64,000 nt of DNA from Hyphomicrobium sp. (GTDB lineage Bacteria; Pseudomonadota; Alphaproteobacteria; Rhizobiales; Hyphomicrobiaceae), in assembly GCA_003987725.1 (NCBI GenBank), contig RXJH01000004.1, forward strand, positions 62,001 through 126,000, in the 5' to 3' direction. The notes under the pieces are model-generated. The model saw only the letters and a program-made list of their open reading frames with translations, searched no databases and was not told the origin of the DNA. Numbering within the stretch: position 1 is the first letter of the stretch; every line of letters starts with the position of its first letter. The position numbers were made by a program, and so were the translations under genes. Below, piece by piece: positions 8,632-17,543 of the stretch.

Positions 8632-9141
8632 ATGGCATCGCTCGCCTCGCTTTTTCTCATGACGTTTCCCGTTGCGATGGCCTTCGCCGCTGCCAACGAT
8701 CTCTTCACGATGAAAATTCCGAATAAGATCTCGCTGGCTCTGGTCGGCGGCTTTGTTGCCGTGGCGGTTCTTACGCGTATGCCGCTCGAGACATTCGGAA
8801 CGAACCTCGCGATCGGGTTCGCGATCCTCGGCGTGACCTTCGTTCTCTTTTCGCTCAATTTTCTCGGCGGCGGCGATGCCAAGCTGATTGCCGCCGGAAG
8901 CATTTGGATCGGCGCCAACGATATTATCGAATACCTCGTGTTTGTTGCGGTTTTCGGCGGCGTCCTGTCGCTCGCAATTCTCGGCTATCGCAACTGGTTT
9001 CCGGCCCAATCGTTTGCCCTTCCGGGATGGGCACAGCGCCTACACGTGCATAGCGGGCCTATTCCCTACGGCATCGCAATCGCAGCCGGCGCGCTCGCGG
9101 TCTTCCCGATGACGGACATCTTCCTTTCGCTCCTCGCATAG
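8632..9141 (+). CDS. cpaA: CpaA/TadV prepilin peptidase
   Basis: 169-residue polytopic aspartyl protease of the type IV prepilin peptidase family, which cleaves Flp leader peptides at the inner membrane. The two catalytic Asp positions are visible: ANDLFTMKIPNKIS near residue 23 and FLGGGDAKLIAAG near residue 83. It has about five membrane segments and lacks the N-terminal methylase domain, as usual for CpaA/TadV. I use the ATG at 8632; a GTG at 8602 would add 10 residues. It sits between the pilin genes and cpaB. Confidence 0.92.
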   Translation: MASLASLFLMTFPVAMAFAAANDLFTMKIPNKISLALVGGFVAVAVLTRMPLETFGTNLAIGFAILGVTFVLFSLNFLGGGDAKLIAAGSIWIGANDIIEYLVFVAVFGGVLSLAILGYRNWFPAQSFALPGWAQRLHVHSGPIPYGIAIAAGALAVFPMTDIFLSLLA

Positions 9142-9314
9142 TTTCCGCGCTGTTGGGTGAGCCGGCAGAGGGCGAGCGTTAACGCATCCATAACTGTCAA
9201 TACAACGTTTCTCGGTCTTAGCCTCGCTTCGAGACAGAGATTAACCTCAAATTGACAATTGGGCGTCATCGTCCTGAGCAGATCGATTTCTGATCTCGAG
9301 GGACTGCGGGGCGG

Positions 9315-10121
9315 ATGAAACGGGCTCAGCTCATTGGATTTTCGGTGGCTTTGGGTGCCGCTGTACTCGCCTATTACGTGGCGAGTTCTTTCGTGCGGCC
9401 GCCGCCGGCTCCCGTCACAGTCGAAAAAACAGTCAACAGCACCGAGGTTCTGGTCGCCGCATCCGATATCCCGGTTGGGCAGATCGTCAACGAGGGAAGC
9501 TTTCGCTGGATAGCTTGGCCATCCGAAGCCGTTTCGGCGAGCTACGTCACGAAGCAGGGTGGCGGCGTCGCGATGATGCACAATCTCTCGGGCTCGGTGG
9601 CGCGTTCGCCGATGCTCGCGGGTGAGCCGATCACGACGCAGAAACTGATCAAGGCGGGACAGGGCGGCGTTCTTGCGGCGATCCTGCCGCAGGGCATGCG
9701 CGCCATTTCGACGAAGATCAAAGCCGAGACGGCGGCAGGCAGCCTGATCCTTCCGAACGATCATGTCGACGTCATCCTGATCCGTCAGGTGCGCAACCGC
9801 AGCAATCAGGAAGAGAGCGTCGCCGATACGCTGTTTCGCAATGTGCGTGTGATGGCCATTGGGCAGCAGATCGAGACGAAGGAAGGCAAGAAGGCAGCAG
9901 ACGGGTCGGCAACGACGGCGACGCTGGAGCTGACGCCGCGGCAAGCCGAGATGATGGCGCTCGCGAACGCGATGGGCGAAATCACTTTGTCGCTTCGCAG
10001 CGTCGCCGATTTGAGCACCGATCCGGCACGGGCCGGGAGTCTCAATCTCGATAAGCCTAAAAACAATTCCGTGCGCATTGTTCGCTACGGAGCCAAGTCG
10101 CGTGTGTATGGCGTGAACTGA
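9315..10121 (+). CDS. cpaB: Flp pilus assembly protein CpaB/RcpC
   Basis: 268-residue periplasmic protein with one N-terminal membrane anchor (about residues 5-25). A SAF domain follows (VLVAASDIPVGQIVNEGSFRWIAWP, about residues 50-75), then the RcpC/CpaB domain with ILPQGMRAISTKI and LPNDHVDVILIRQ. CpaB is thought to support the secretin and pilus periplasmic channel. It is the first of a tight run cpaB-cpaC-cpaD-cpaE-cpaF-tadB-tadC on the same strand. The 173-base gap upstream leaves room for an internal promoter. Confidence 0.95.
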   Translation: MKRAQLIGFSVALGAAVLAYYVASSFVRPPPAPVTVEKTVNSTEVLVAASDIPVGQIVNEGSFRWIAWPSEAVSASYVTKQGGGVAMMHNLSGSVARSPMLAGEPITTQKLIKAGQGGVLAAILPQGMRAISTKIKAETAAGSLILPNDHVDVILIRQVRNRSNQEESVADTLFRNVRVMAIGQQIETKEGKKAADGSATTATLELTPRQAEMMALANAMGEITLSLRSVADLSTDPARAGSLNLDKPKNNSVRIVRYGAKSRVYGVN

Positions 10122-10162
10122 GTAAATTGTTAGTCAGTGGTCGTCATAGGGTATAGGGCCTC

Positions 10163-11779
10163 ATGCGCAGTAATTTCGGATTTTTGTGGCGCGCACAGTT
10201 GCGCGCCATTGTGATGCTTGTCGGCGCGACGCTCGCCCTTCCGGGGGCTTCGGCGCAGCCACAAGACTTGGACGAGTCCTATCGCGACGTCTCCGGCGCG
10301 GGCCAGCATCAGTCCTTCATCCGGATCCAAGATACCGGTGGACCGATCAGGAAAAGCCTCAAGATCGGCATGGGAAAATCGGTCCTCATCGAGTTTCCGC
10401 GCGATGTCCGCGACGTGATGGTTTCGAACCCTGCCGTCGTCGATGCGGTGGTGCTGAGCTCCAACCGCGTCTTTCTGCTCGCCAAAGGGAGCGGCGAAGC
10501 GAACGCCTTCTTCTTCGATACGTCGGGCGCGCAATTCGCGAGCATGGAGCTTTACATCGAAAGAGAGACGGCGGGGCTGCAAGCGCTTCTCAACCGGATC
10601 ATTACCGGCGCTTCGATCAAGGTCGAGATGCTCAATCAGACGGTCATTCTGACTGGCAGCGTCAAGAGCCCGATCGACTCGACCCGTGCCGGCAACATCG
10701 CCGGGCAGTTCATCTCGCAGCAGCTCGTGAGCACGTCTATCAACGTCAAAGAGGGCGTTTCGACTGCCGAAACCAAGTCCAATGATGAAAAGCAGCCCGT
10801 CATCAACATGCTGACGGTCGAGGCCGAAGAGCAGGTGATGCTCAAGGTGACTGTTGCCGAAGTGCAGCGTACGCTTCTGAAGCAGTTGGGCGTCAACCTC
10901 GGCGGCGTGCTGCAATCGGGAAGCTTCTCGACGACGCTTCTGACGGAGAATTCTTTTCCGATAACGACTGCCGCGGGCCTCGGGTCACTTCCGACGTTCG
11001 GAGTTCCTGCGGCTGCCGGCGCGGCCTGCGCCGTCGGCGCGCCGATCTGCCCGTTCAACTCCGGTCCCGGTAACGGCGCCATCGGCAACAGCGGCCTGCT
11101 TTCGGGTTGGGGATCGGGATCCAACCGGATCCAGTCGGCCATTCGGGCGCTGGAACGCGACGGGTTGATCCGCACGCTCGCCGAGCCGAACCTCACCGCC
11201 ATCTCCGGCGAGTCCGCGGAATTCCTCGCGGGCGGCGAAGTGCCTTACGTCACCGGCATTGACACGCAAACGGGTGCGAGTTCCGTCGCGTTCAAGAAAT
11301 TCGGCGTGCAGCTCGCCTTTACGCCTGTCGTTCTGTCGGAAGGCCGCATCAGCCTGAAGATCGATACCAGCGTCAGCGATATCTCCCGGTTCATCGGCAA
11401 TAATCCGGTGCTCGATACGCGGCAGGCGAAAACCGTCGTCGAGTTGCCGTCGGGCGGATCACTGGCGCTTGCGGGTCTCATCAATACCAAGACGCAACAA
11501 AACATCGACGGCTTGCCGGGTGCGAAGGACATTCCGATTCTCGGCACTCTCTTCCGCAGCCGCGATTTCCAGAACCAGGAGACGGAGCTCGTCGTCATCG
11601 TGACGCCGTATCTCGTGCAGCCGACGTCGCGTCAGCAGCTTGCGGCGCCGACGGATGGTTTGGCGCCTGCGACCGATCTCAAGGCGGACTTTCTCGGTCA
11701 TCTCAACCGGATCTACGGCAAGGGCGAAGTCATGCCCTCCGGCGGTCTCAAGGGTGACTACGGTTTCATCGTCGAATAG
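10163..11779 (+). CDS. cpaC: Flp pilus outer-membrane secretin CpaC/RcpA
   Basis: 538-residue secretin. A signal peptide (VGATLALPGASAQ) opens it. Next come the pilus N-domain (about residues 70-140: IEFPRDVRDVMVSNPAVVDAV), a BON-like segment (ASIKVEMLNQTVILTGSV) and the C-terminal secretin domain from about residue 215. The latter holds the VPYVTGIDTQTGAS and LPSGGSLALAGLINTKTQQN blocks and the LPGAKDIPILGTLFRSRDF...ELVVIVTPYLV end typical of secretins. It forms the outer-membrane pore for the Flp pilus. A Gly/Pro-rich insertion with two cysteines lies near residues 275-305. The lipoprotein CpaD encoded next is the expected pilotin-like partner. Confidence 0.96.
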   Translation: MRSNFGFLWRAQLRAIVMLVGATLALPGASAQPQDLDESYRDVSGAGQHQSFIRIQDTGGPIRKSLKIGMGKSVLIEFPRDVRDVMVSNPAVVDAVVLSSNRVFLLAKGSGEANAFFFDTSGAQFASMELYIERETAGLQALLNRIITGASIKVEMLNQTVILTGSVKSPIDSTRAGNIAGQFISQQLVSTSINVKEGVSTAETKSNDEKQPVINMLTVEAEEQVMLKVTVAEVQRTLLKQLGVNLGGVLQSGSFSTTLLTENSFPITTAAGLGSLPTFGVPAAAGAACAVGAPICPFNSGPGNGAIGNSGLLSGWGSGSNRIQSAIRALERDGLIRTLAEPNLTAISGESAEFLAGGEVPYVTGIDTQTGASSVAFKKFGVQLAFTPVVLSEGRISLKIDTSVSDISRFIGNNPVLDTRQAKTVVELPSGGSLALAGLINTKTQQNIDGLPGAKDIPILGTLFRSRDFQNQETELVVIVTPYLVQPTSRQQLAAPTDGLAPATDLKADFLGHLNRIYGKGEVMPSGGLKGDYGFIVE

Positions 11780-11797
11780 CTGGGGCGTAGACGCATC

Positions 11798-12538
11798 ATG
11801 CCGAGCAAGTGCACGACCGACCGCCTTCCGCAAAATGTGCGCTCGGGAATAGCGAAGGTTCTCATCGCCGCGTTGCTTCCGGTAATCGTCGCCGGTTGCC
11901 GGCACGATGCGCCCGGTCCTCAGGTTGCGGGTTGGCAGCTCGTCGACCCCGAGCAGCGCCATCCGATCCTCGTGTCTCAACAGCCTGCAACGCTCAACCT
12001 CAGAGTCGCGACGAGTGCCGACGGTTTGACGCCGATGCAGCGGGCGCGCGTCCTTGAGTTCGCCAGCAAAAGCAAGGCCTCGGATGCCGGTAACAGCCGC
12101 ATCGTCATTTCGGCTCCCGGCGGATCGCCCAACGAAAGCGCCGCGATGCAAGCGGCCGACGAAGCGCGTCACCTGATGATCGAGGGCGGCTATTCGGAAA
12201 CATCGATCGCGGTCGAGGCCTATCACGCGGACGGCCGGGATGCGCCGCTGCGGTTGTCATACATGCGCTATGTCGCCGAAGCGCCCGACTGCGGCAAGGA
12301 CTGGTCGGAAAATCTCGCGCGGACTTATCAGAACACGCCCTACCCGAACATGGGCTGCGCGGGGCAACGTAATCTCGCCGCCATGGTGGCAAACCCGGCC
12401 GATCTTCTCGGTCCGCGTACGATGACAAGCCGCGATTCGAACCGTCGTGACGATATGTACGCAAAATACGTGAAGGGCGCACCGCTCGCCGCGAAGGACG
12501 AAGCCGCTACAGTCGCGAAGCCCGGCCTCAGCAACTGA
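11798..12538 (+). CDS. cpaD: CpaD family pilus lipoprotein
   Basis: 246-residue protein whose N-terminus ends in a lipobox (LLPVIVAGC, Cys34), so an outer-membrane lipoprotein. The CpaD family pattern is visible in the C-terminal half: CGKDWSENLARTYQNTPYPNMGCAGQ region, then NLAAMVANPADLLGPRTM and a DSNRR segment. CpaD proteins are tad-locus lipoproteins thought to assist secretin assembly. The gene lies 18 bases after cpaC and 15 before cpaE, consistent with one transcript. Confidence 0.93.
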   Translation: MPSKCTTDRLPQNVRSGIAKVLIAALLPVIVAGCRHDAPGPQVAGWQLVDPEQRHPILVSQQPATLNLRVATSADGLTPMQRARVLEFASKSKASDAGNSRIVISAPGGSPNESAAMQAADEARHLMIEGGYSETSIAVEAYHADGRDAPLRLSYMRYVAEAPDCGKDWSENLARTYQNTPYPNMGCAGQRNLAAMVANPADLLGPRTMTSRDSNRRDDMYAKYVKGAPLAAKDEAATVAKPGLSN

Positions 12539-12553
12539 TCTTTCGGAGACGAC

Positions 12554-13855
12554 ATGTCCAAGAACGCTTCAGCCATTCCAAGCGACGAGCCGTTTCTCGA
12601 GGATGCCGCGCCGCAGGATCTTCATCCGGCCGATCGCGCCCGGCCCATTCCGCGCATTTCGATCCAGGCGTTTTGCGACGACGCTCATGTCGCGGAAGCG
12701 CTTGAGCATGCCGCCAGCGATCGCCGGTTGTCGAAGACACACGTCAGCGTTCATATGGGCGGCATTGGTGCCGCCGTTGCGCATTACGTCGATAGCCCGA
12801 CGCCAAATCTGATCATTCTCGACAGCGCGCTCAAAGCAGGCCAGCTGCTCGCCGATCTCGACCGTCTCGCGGAAAGCTGCGATCCGGGGACCAAGGTCAT
12901 CGTCGTCGGACGCCACAACGATGTCGTGCTCTATCGCGAACTTCTAAAGCGCGGCGTCGCGGAGTATCTCGTCGCGCCTGTCGATCCGATGGCGTTGATG
13001 GAGAGCATCTCAAATCTCTACAACAATCCCGAGACCGACCCCGTCGGCCATGTGTTCGCGTTCATCGGTGCGAAGGGCGGCGTCGGATCGTCGACCATTT
13101 GTCACAACGTCGCGTGGACGATGTCGGAGGTTTTGAAATCCGACGTTACGATTGCCGATCTCGATCTGGCATTCGGAACCACGGGGCTCGATTTCAATCA
13201 GGACCCGGTGCAGGGAATTGCTGAAGCGCTGGCGACGCCTGAACGTCTCGACGATCAGCTGCTCGACCGCCTGCTTACCAAATGCTCGGAGCATCTCTCG
13301 ATTTTCGCGGCGCCTGTGGTTCTTGATCGCGATTACGAAATTTCGCCGGAAGCCTGCTCGATCGTCATCGACGTGGCGCGCCAGAATGTGCCGTTCGTTG
13401 CCGTCGATCTTCCGCACGGATGGTCGGCGTGGTCGAAGCGCGTTCTGCTGCAGGCCGACGAGGTCGTCATTACGGCCGTGCCGGATCTCGCGAACCTCAG
13501 GAATGCCAAGAACATCGTCGATCTTCTGAAGACGGCGCGAAAAAACGACGAGAAGCCGCATCTCGTTCTGAACATGGCAAACGTGCCGAAGCGGCAGGAA
13601 ATCAGCGTTAAGGAATTCGAGCAGGCTCTGGGGCTAAAGGTGATCTCGGTCATCGATTATGACTCCGAAACCTTCAGTCAGGCCGCCAATAACGGCCAGA
13701 TGCTCGGCGAGTTCAACTCGAAAGCCAAAGCCATCGAGAAGTTTAACGAACTGGCGTTCAGGCTAACGCGCCGTAAAGACACTAAAGCAGAAAAGCAGAG
13801 TTCGCCGCTGTCGGCCATCGCGCCGATCCTGGAGAAGTTGAAGCTCAAGCGTTGA
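12554..13855 (+). CDS. cpaE: CpaE/TadZ pilus-localisation ATPase-like protein
   Basis: 433-residue protein of the MinD/ParA-like CpaE family. The first about 150 residues form a degenerate receiver-like domain. The ATPase domain starts near residue 165 with FIGAKGGVGSSTICHNVAW. This deviant Walker A keeps the signature lysine of KGGVG but has Ser-Ser instead of Gly-Lys-Ser/Thr, as is usual in CpaE proteins. Switch-like motifs follow (DLDLAFGTTGLDF; VDLPHGWSAW). CpaE/TadZ positions the Tad apparatus at the cell pole. The 13-base gap to cpaF supports co-transcription. Confidence 0.93.
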   Translation: MSKNASAIPSDEPFLEDAAPQDLHPADRARPIPRISIQAFCDDAHVAEALEHAASDRRLSKTHVSVHMGGIGAAVAHYVDSPTPNLIILDSALKAGQLLADLDRLAESCDPGTKVIVVGRHNDVVLYRELLKRGVAEYLVAPVDPMALMESISNLYNNPETDPVGHVFAFIGAKGGVGSSTICHNVAWTMSEVLKSDVTIADLDLAFGTTGLDFNQDPVQGIAEALATPERLDDQLLDRLLTKCSEHLSIFAAPVVLDRDYEISPEACSIVIDVARQNVPFVAVDLPHGWSAWSKRVLLQADEVVITAVPDLANLRNAKNIVDLLKTARKNDEKPHLVLNMANVPKRQEISVKEFEQALGLKVISVIDYDSETFSQAANNGQMLGEFNSKAKAIEKFNELAFRLTRRKDTKAEKQSSPLSAIAPILEKLKLKR

Positions 13856-13868
13856 GGATCTAGATCGC

Positions 13869-15365
13869 ATGTTCGGTAGGCGCTCGAACGATTCATCGTC
13901 AGAGAGGCGCGTCGCGCCGCAGTCACCTGAACCGCAGGGGGCTGTTGCGACTATCGAAACGCGTGCAGCGGCGCCGGGGCGGACGACCATGCCTGCGAGC
14001 CCTCCCGTGCAGCGGTCGGCGGAGCCGGTCGCCGAATCGCAGCGGCGACACTCGGAAGAGTACTACGACGTCAAAACGACGGTCTTCAACGCGCTGATCG
14101 ATACGATCGATCTCACGCAGCTGTCGAAGCTCGATGGCATTGCGGCGCGCGAAGAGATCCGCGACATCGTCAGCGAAATCATTCAAATCAAAAACGTCGT
14201 GATGTCGATTGCCGAGCAGGAAGAGCTGCTCGAAGACATCTGCAACGACGTTCTGGGCTATGGTCCGCTCGAGCCGCTTCTCGCGCGCGACGACATTGCC
14301 GACATCATGGTGAACGGCGCCGGCACGACCTTTATCGAGGTCGCGGGCAAGGTGCAAAAGACCAATGTCCGCTTCGCCGACAATCAGCAGCTGATGAATA
14401 TCTGTCAGCGCATCGTCAGCCAGGTCGGCCGGCGTGTCGATGAATCGAGCCCGATTTGCGACGCGCGACTTCCGGATGGATCGCGCGTCAACGTCATCGC
14501 GCCACCGCTCGCGATCGACGGCCCGGCGCTCACGATCCGAAAGTTCAAGAAGGATCGTCTGCGGCTCGAGCAGCTGGTGAAGTTCGGCTCGATCACGCCG
14601 GATGCGAAGACGGTCCTCGAGATCATCGGCCGCGTTCGCTGCAACGTCCTGATTTCCGGCGGCACGGGCTCCGGCAAGACGACGCTGCTCAACTGTCTCA
14701 CGGGTTCGATCGACGACGACGAGCGCATCATCACGTGCGAAGACTCGGCCGAACTCCAGCTGCAGCAGCCGCACGTCGTACGACTTGAAACGCGCCCGCC
14801 CAACCTCGAGGGCGAGGGCGAGATCAAAATGCGCGATCTCATCAAGAACTGCCTGCGAATGCGGCCTGAGCGGATCATCGTCGGCGAGGTCCGCGGACCT
14901 GAGGCCTTCGACCTGCTGCAGGCGATGAACACAGGCCACGACGGCTCGATGGGCACCTTGCATGCCAACAGTCCGCGCGAGGCCTTGAGCCGTCTTGAAT
15001 CGATGATCATGCAGGGCGGCTACGCACTGCCGATCAAAACCATTCGCGAGATGATTTGCGGCTCGGTCGACGTGATCGTCCAGGCGTCGCGACTTCGAGA
15101 CGGATCGCGCAAGATCACGCACATCACCGAAGTGCTCGGGATGGAAGAAGAGACGATCACGCTCCAGAATCTGGTCGTCTACGAAATTACCGGCGAGGAT
15201 GCGCACGGCAAGCTGATCGGCAGGCACCGGTCCACGGGCATCACGCGGCCGCGTTTCATGGAGCGCGCGGAATATTACGGAGAGGCCGAGCGGCTGATGA
15301 CGGCGCTCGTCGCTTCCGAAATTGCAGACAAGCACGGCAGTCCGCTGGGAGATCGCAATGATTGA
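13869..15365 (+). CDS. cpaF: Tad secretion ATPase CpaF/TadA
   Basis: 498-residue hexameric secretion ATPase that powers Flp pilus assembly. After a disordered Pro/Arg-rich N-terminus the T2SSE-type core shows Walker A ([14 protein letters not shown]), the Asp box ([18 protein letters not shown]), Walker B ([23 protein letters not shown]) and the His box ([20 protein letters not shown]). Size and motif order fit the TadA/CpaF subfamily. Its stop overlaps the start of tadB by 8 bases (ATGATTGA), suggesting translational coupling. Confidence 0.97.
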   Translation: MFGRRSNDSSSERRVAPQSPEPQGAVATIETRAAAPGRTTMPASPPVQRSAEPVAESQRRHSEEYYDVKTTVFNALIDTIDLTQLSKLDGIAAREEIRDIVSEIIQIKNVVMSIAEQEELLEDICNDVLGYGPLEPLLARDDIADIMVNGAGTTFIEVAGKVQKTNVRFADNQQLMNICQRIVSQVGRRVDESSPICDARLPDGSRVNVIAPPLAIDGPALTIRKFKKDRLRLEQLVKFGSITPDAKTVLEIIGRVRCNVLISGGTGSGKTTLLNCLTGSIDDDERIITCEDSAELQLQQPHVVRLETRPPNLEGEGEIKMRDLIKNCLRMRPERIIVGEVRGPEAFDLLQAMNTGHDGSMGTLHANSPREALSRLESMIMQGGYALPIKTIREMICGSVDVIVQASRLRDGSRKITHITEVLGMEEETITLQNLVVYEITGEDAHGKLIGRHRSTGITRPRFMERAEYYGEAERLMTALVASEIADKHGSPLGDRND

Positions 15366-16347
15366 TGTCGATCTTCATTCCCTATTGGTTCCCCTGCTAG
15401 CGGCGCTGGCGTTCGCGGGCGGGGTATTCGCACTCGCCTACCCATATTTTGCGGACGACCGGCAGGCGAAGCGATTGGAGAGCGTTTCCGGCGTGCGCGG
15501 CGCGCGCCTCGCGAATGCCGCCGGTGACGTGCAGAGCAGCCGCCGGAAATCGGTTGCGGACACCCTGAAGGAACTTGAAAATCGGGAGAACGCCAGCAAG
15601 AAGGTTTCGCTCAGCCTGAAGCTCGTACGGGCGGGCACGAAAATGAAGCCGCGCGAATTCTATGTCGCGAGCGCTCTGCTCGGCGCTTTATTGGCGTCGA
15701 TCTCGGTCTTCATCATCGGCCTTTCGATGGCGGGCACCTTCGTCGTCGCGTTCGTCGGCGGCCTCGGGTTGCCGCGCTGGATCCTGAACAAAATGATCAA
15801 TCGGCGCCAACAGAAATTCGTCGGGCAAATGGCGAATGCGCTCGACGTCGTGGTTCGCGGCATCAAGTCGGGCTTGCCGTTGAACGAATGCATTCAGGTC
15901 ATTTCGCGCGAAAGTCCGGAGCCGCTCGCGAGCGAATTCCGCGAAGTCGTCGATCAGCAAAGATTGGGGCTTTCCGTCGGGGATGGCCTTGAACGTATGT
16001 GCGAGCGCATGCCGCTGCCTGAGATGCGCTTTTTGACGATCGTCATCAGCATCCAGCAGCAATCGGGCGGGAACCTGTCCGAAGCGCTCTCGAACCTTTC
16101 GAATGTGCTTAGGGACCGGCAAATGCTGGCGCTCAAGGTGAAGGCGCTTTCCGCCGAAGCGAAGGCATCGGCGATGGTCCTTGCCTCGTTGCCGCCGGGC
16201 GTCATGTCGATGGTCTATCTTTCTTCGCCTGGTTACATGATGCCGCTTTTCACGACGACGATCGGACACTTCATGGTTGTCCTCGGTGCGGTGTGGATGG
16301 GGATGGGCGTCCTCATCATGAGGAAGATGATCAATTTCAAGTTCTAG
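15358..16347 (+). CDS. tadB: Tad inner-membrane platform protein TadB
   Basis: 329-residue polytopic protein with a GspF-type domain in the second half: GIKSGLPLNECIQVISRESPEPL, then LPEMRFLTIVISIQQQSGGNLSEALSNLSNVLRDRQ. Membrane helices sit near the N-terminus, around residues 100-130 and at the C-terminus. TadB and TadC form the inner-membrane platform for the pilus ATPase. I start at the ATG that overlaps the cpaF stop; the longer frame from 15322 lies inside cpaF. Confidence 0.95.
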   Translation: MIDVDLHSLLVPLLAALAFAGGVFALAYPYFADDRQAKRLESVSGVRGARLANAAGDVQSSRRKSVADTLKELENRENASKKVSLSLKLVRAGTKMKPREFYVASALLGALLASISVFIIGLSMAGTFVVAFVGGLGLPRWILNKMINRRQQKFVGQMANALDVVVRGIKSGLPLNECIQVISRESPEPLASEFREVVDQQRLGLSVGDGLERMCERMPLPEMRFLTIVISIQQQSGGNLSEALSNLSNVLRDRQMLALKVKALSAEAKASAMVLASLPPGVMSMVYLSSPGYMMPLFTTTIGHFMVVLGAVWMGMGVLIMRKMINFKF

Positions 16348-16386
16348 ATTGCTTTTCGCGCAAATGGACATGGTGGCAGTACTTCG

Positions 16387-17370
16387 ATGACGTCATTCGT
16401 CGACACGGTAATGGACCCGCAATTCATCGCTACGATGCTGGCGGCGTTCTGCGTTTTCGCAACCGTTCTGACGGTGGCACTGCCGATGCTGCAGCGTGAC
16501 CAGATGAACCGGCGCATGAAAGAGATGGCCATCGAGCGCAGCAAATTGCGTTCGGCACGTCTTGCCGAAATGTCGACGAGGGACCGCCCACAAGCCGGAC
16601 GCCTCAGGGCGACGCCAAAGGGCTTCATGCAGCAGGTCGTCGATCAGCTGAAGCTGCGCGAGCGTTTCGACAACGAGGAACTTCGCGAAAACCTGAAGCG
16701 CGCCGGCCTGCGCGGACAAGCGAACATCGTGTCGTTCATGTTCTTCCGCGTTGCTGCGCCGGTGGTGCTTTTCTTTTTCGCGCTCTTCTATCTCTTCGTT
16801 CTCTACGACACCGGCTACTCCGCCGGGGTCAATGTCCTGATTGCCTTCGCGGTGGGATTTCTCGGTTTTTACGTGCCGAATATGTTCATCTCCAACCGCG
16901 TTCAGAAGCGGCAGATGGCGATCAAGCAGGCGTGGCCGGATGCGCTCGACATGCTGTTGATCTGCGTGCAATCGGGCATGTCGGTCGAGGCGGGGTTCGC
17001 GAAGGTTGGCAAAGAAATCGTCGGCCAGTCGGTCGAGCTTGCCGAAGAAATGATGCTGACGACGGCCGAGCTTTCCTACTTGCAGGAACGCCGCCAGGCT
17101 TATGAAAATCTCGCGAAGCGCACGGGACTTCCCGGCGTCAAGGCGGTGATGACGGCGCTCGTCCAAGCCGAGCGCTACGGCACGCCGGTCGGACAGGCGC
17201 TTCGGACGATGGCGAAGGAGAACCGCGAGATCCGTCAGTCGGAAGCCGAACGGAAGGCTGCCGCCTTGCCGCCGAAGCTAACGGTTCCGATGATCGTGTT
17301 CTTCCTGCCGGTGCTTTTCATCGTCATTCTCGGGCCGGCTGGCATCTCCTACATGCAGATGGGGAAGTAG
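16387..17370 (+). CDS. tadC: Tad inner-membrane platform protein TadC
   Basis: 327-residue polytopic protein, paralogous in fold to TadB, with a GspF-like domain: WPDALDMLLICVQSGMSVEAGFAKV, then ELSYLQERRQAYENLAKRTGLPGVKAVMTALVQAERYGTPVG. Membrane segments occur at the N-terminus, about residues 115-165 and at the extreme C-terminus. It follows tadB by 39 bases and is the last gene of the rightward tad run; a strong hairpin terminator stands 41 bases past its stop. Confidence 0.95.
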   Translation: MTSFVDTVMDPQFIATMLAAFCVFATVLTVALPMLQRDQMNRRMKEMAIERSKLRSARLAEMSTRDRPQAGRLRATPKGFMQQVVDQLKLRERFDNEELRENLKRAGLRGQANIVSFMFFRVAAPVVLFFFALFYLFVLYDTGYSAGVNVLIAFAVGFLGFYVPNMFISNRVQKRQMAIKQAWPDALDMLLICVQSGMSVEAGFAKVGKEIVGQSVELAEEMMLTTAELSYLQERRQAYENLAKRTGLPGVKAVMTALVQAERYGTPVGQALRTMAKENREIRQSEAERKAAALPPKLTVPMIVFFLPVLFIVILGPAGISYMQMGK

Positions 17371-17411
17371 GGATCGCTTAGCGCTCGCAAAAAACCAGTT
17401 TGTGTCGCGTT

Positions 17412-17452
17412 AGCCCCGATCGCCAATCCGGTGATCGGGGCTATTTCTTTTT
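17412..17452 (+). terminator. Rho-independent terminator of the tad operon
   Basis: AGCCCCGATC (17412-17421) pairs perfectly with GATCGGGGCT (17433-17442) around an 11-base loop and runs into a T-rich tract (atttcttttt). It lies just past tadC on the same strand, so it ends the rightward tad transcript. Confidence 0.88.
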
Positions 17453-17475
17453 GAGCGAAGCGGTTCGCGCGACGC

Positions 17476-17510
17476 AAAACAGCCCGGCGATTTTCAATTC
17501 GCCGGGCTGT
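17476..17510 (-). terminator. Hairpin terminator of the convergent tadD gene
   Basis: ACAGCCCGGCGA (17479-17490) and TCGCCGGGCTGT (17499-17510) form a perfect 12-base stem with an 8-base loop. On the minus strand it stands about 33 bases past the tadD stop and is followed by a short T-run. It is distinct from the tad-operon hairpin 37 bases to its left. Confidence 0.65.
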
Positions 17511-17543
17511 TCTCGAATTCCGGAAAGTGAGCGGAGCGCTTTC

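Noticed and set aside
13923-15335. 470-codon minus-strand frame inside cpaF
   Set aside because: It is a shadow of cpaF, which has all secretion-ATPase motifs; long antisense frames are common in GC-rich genes.
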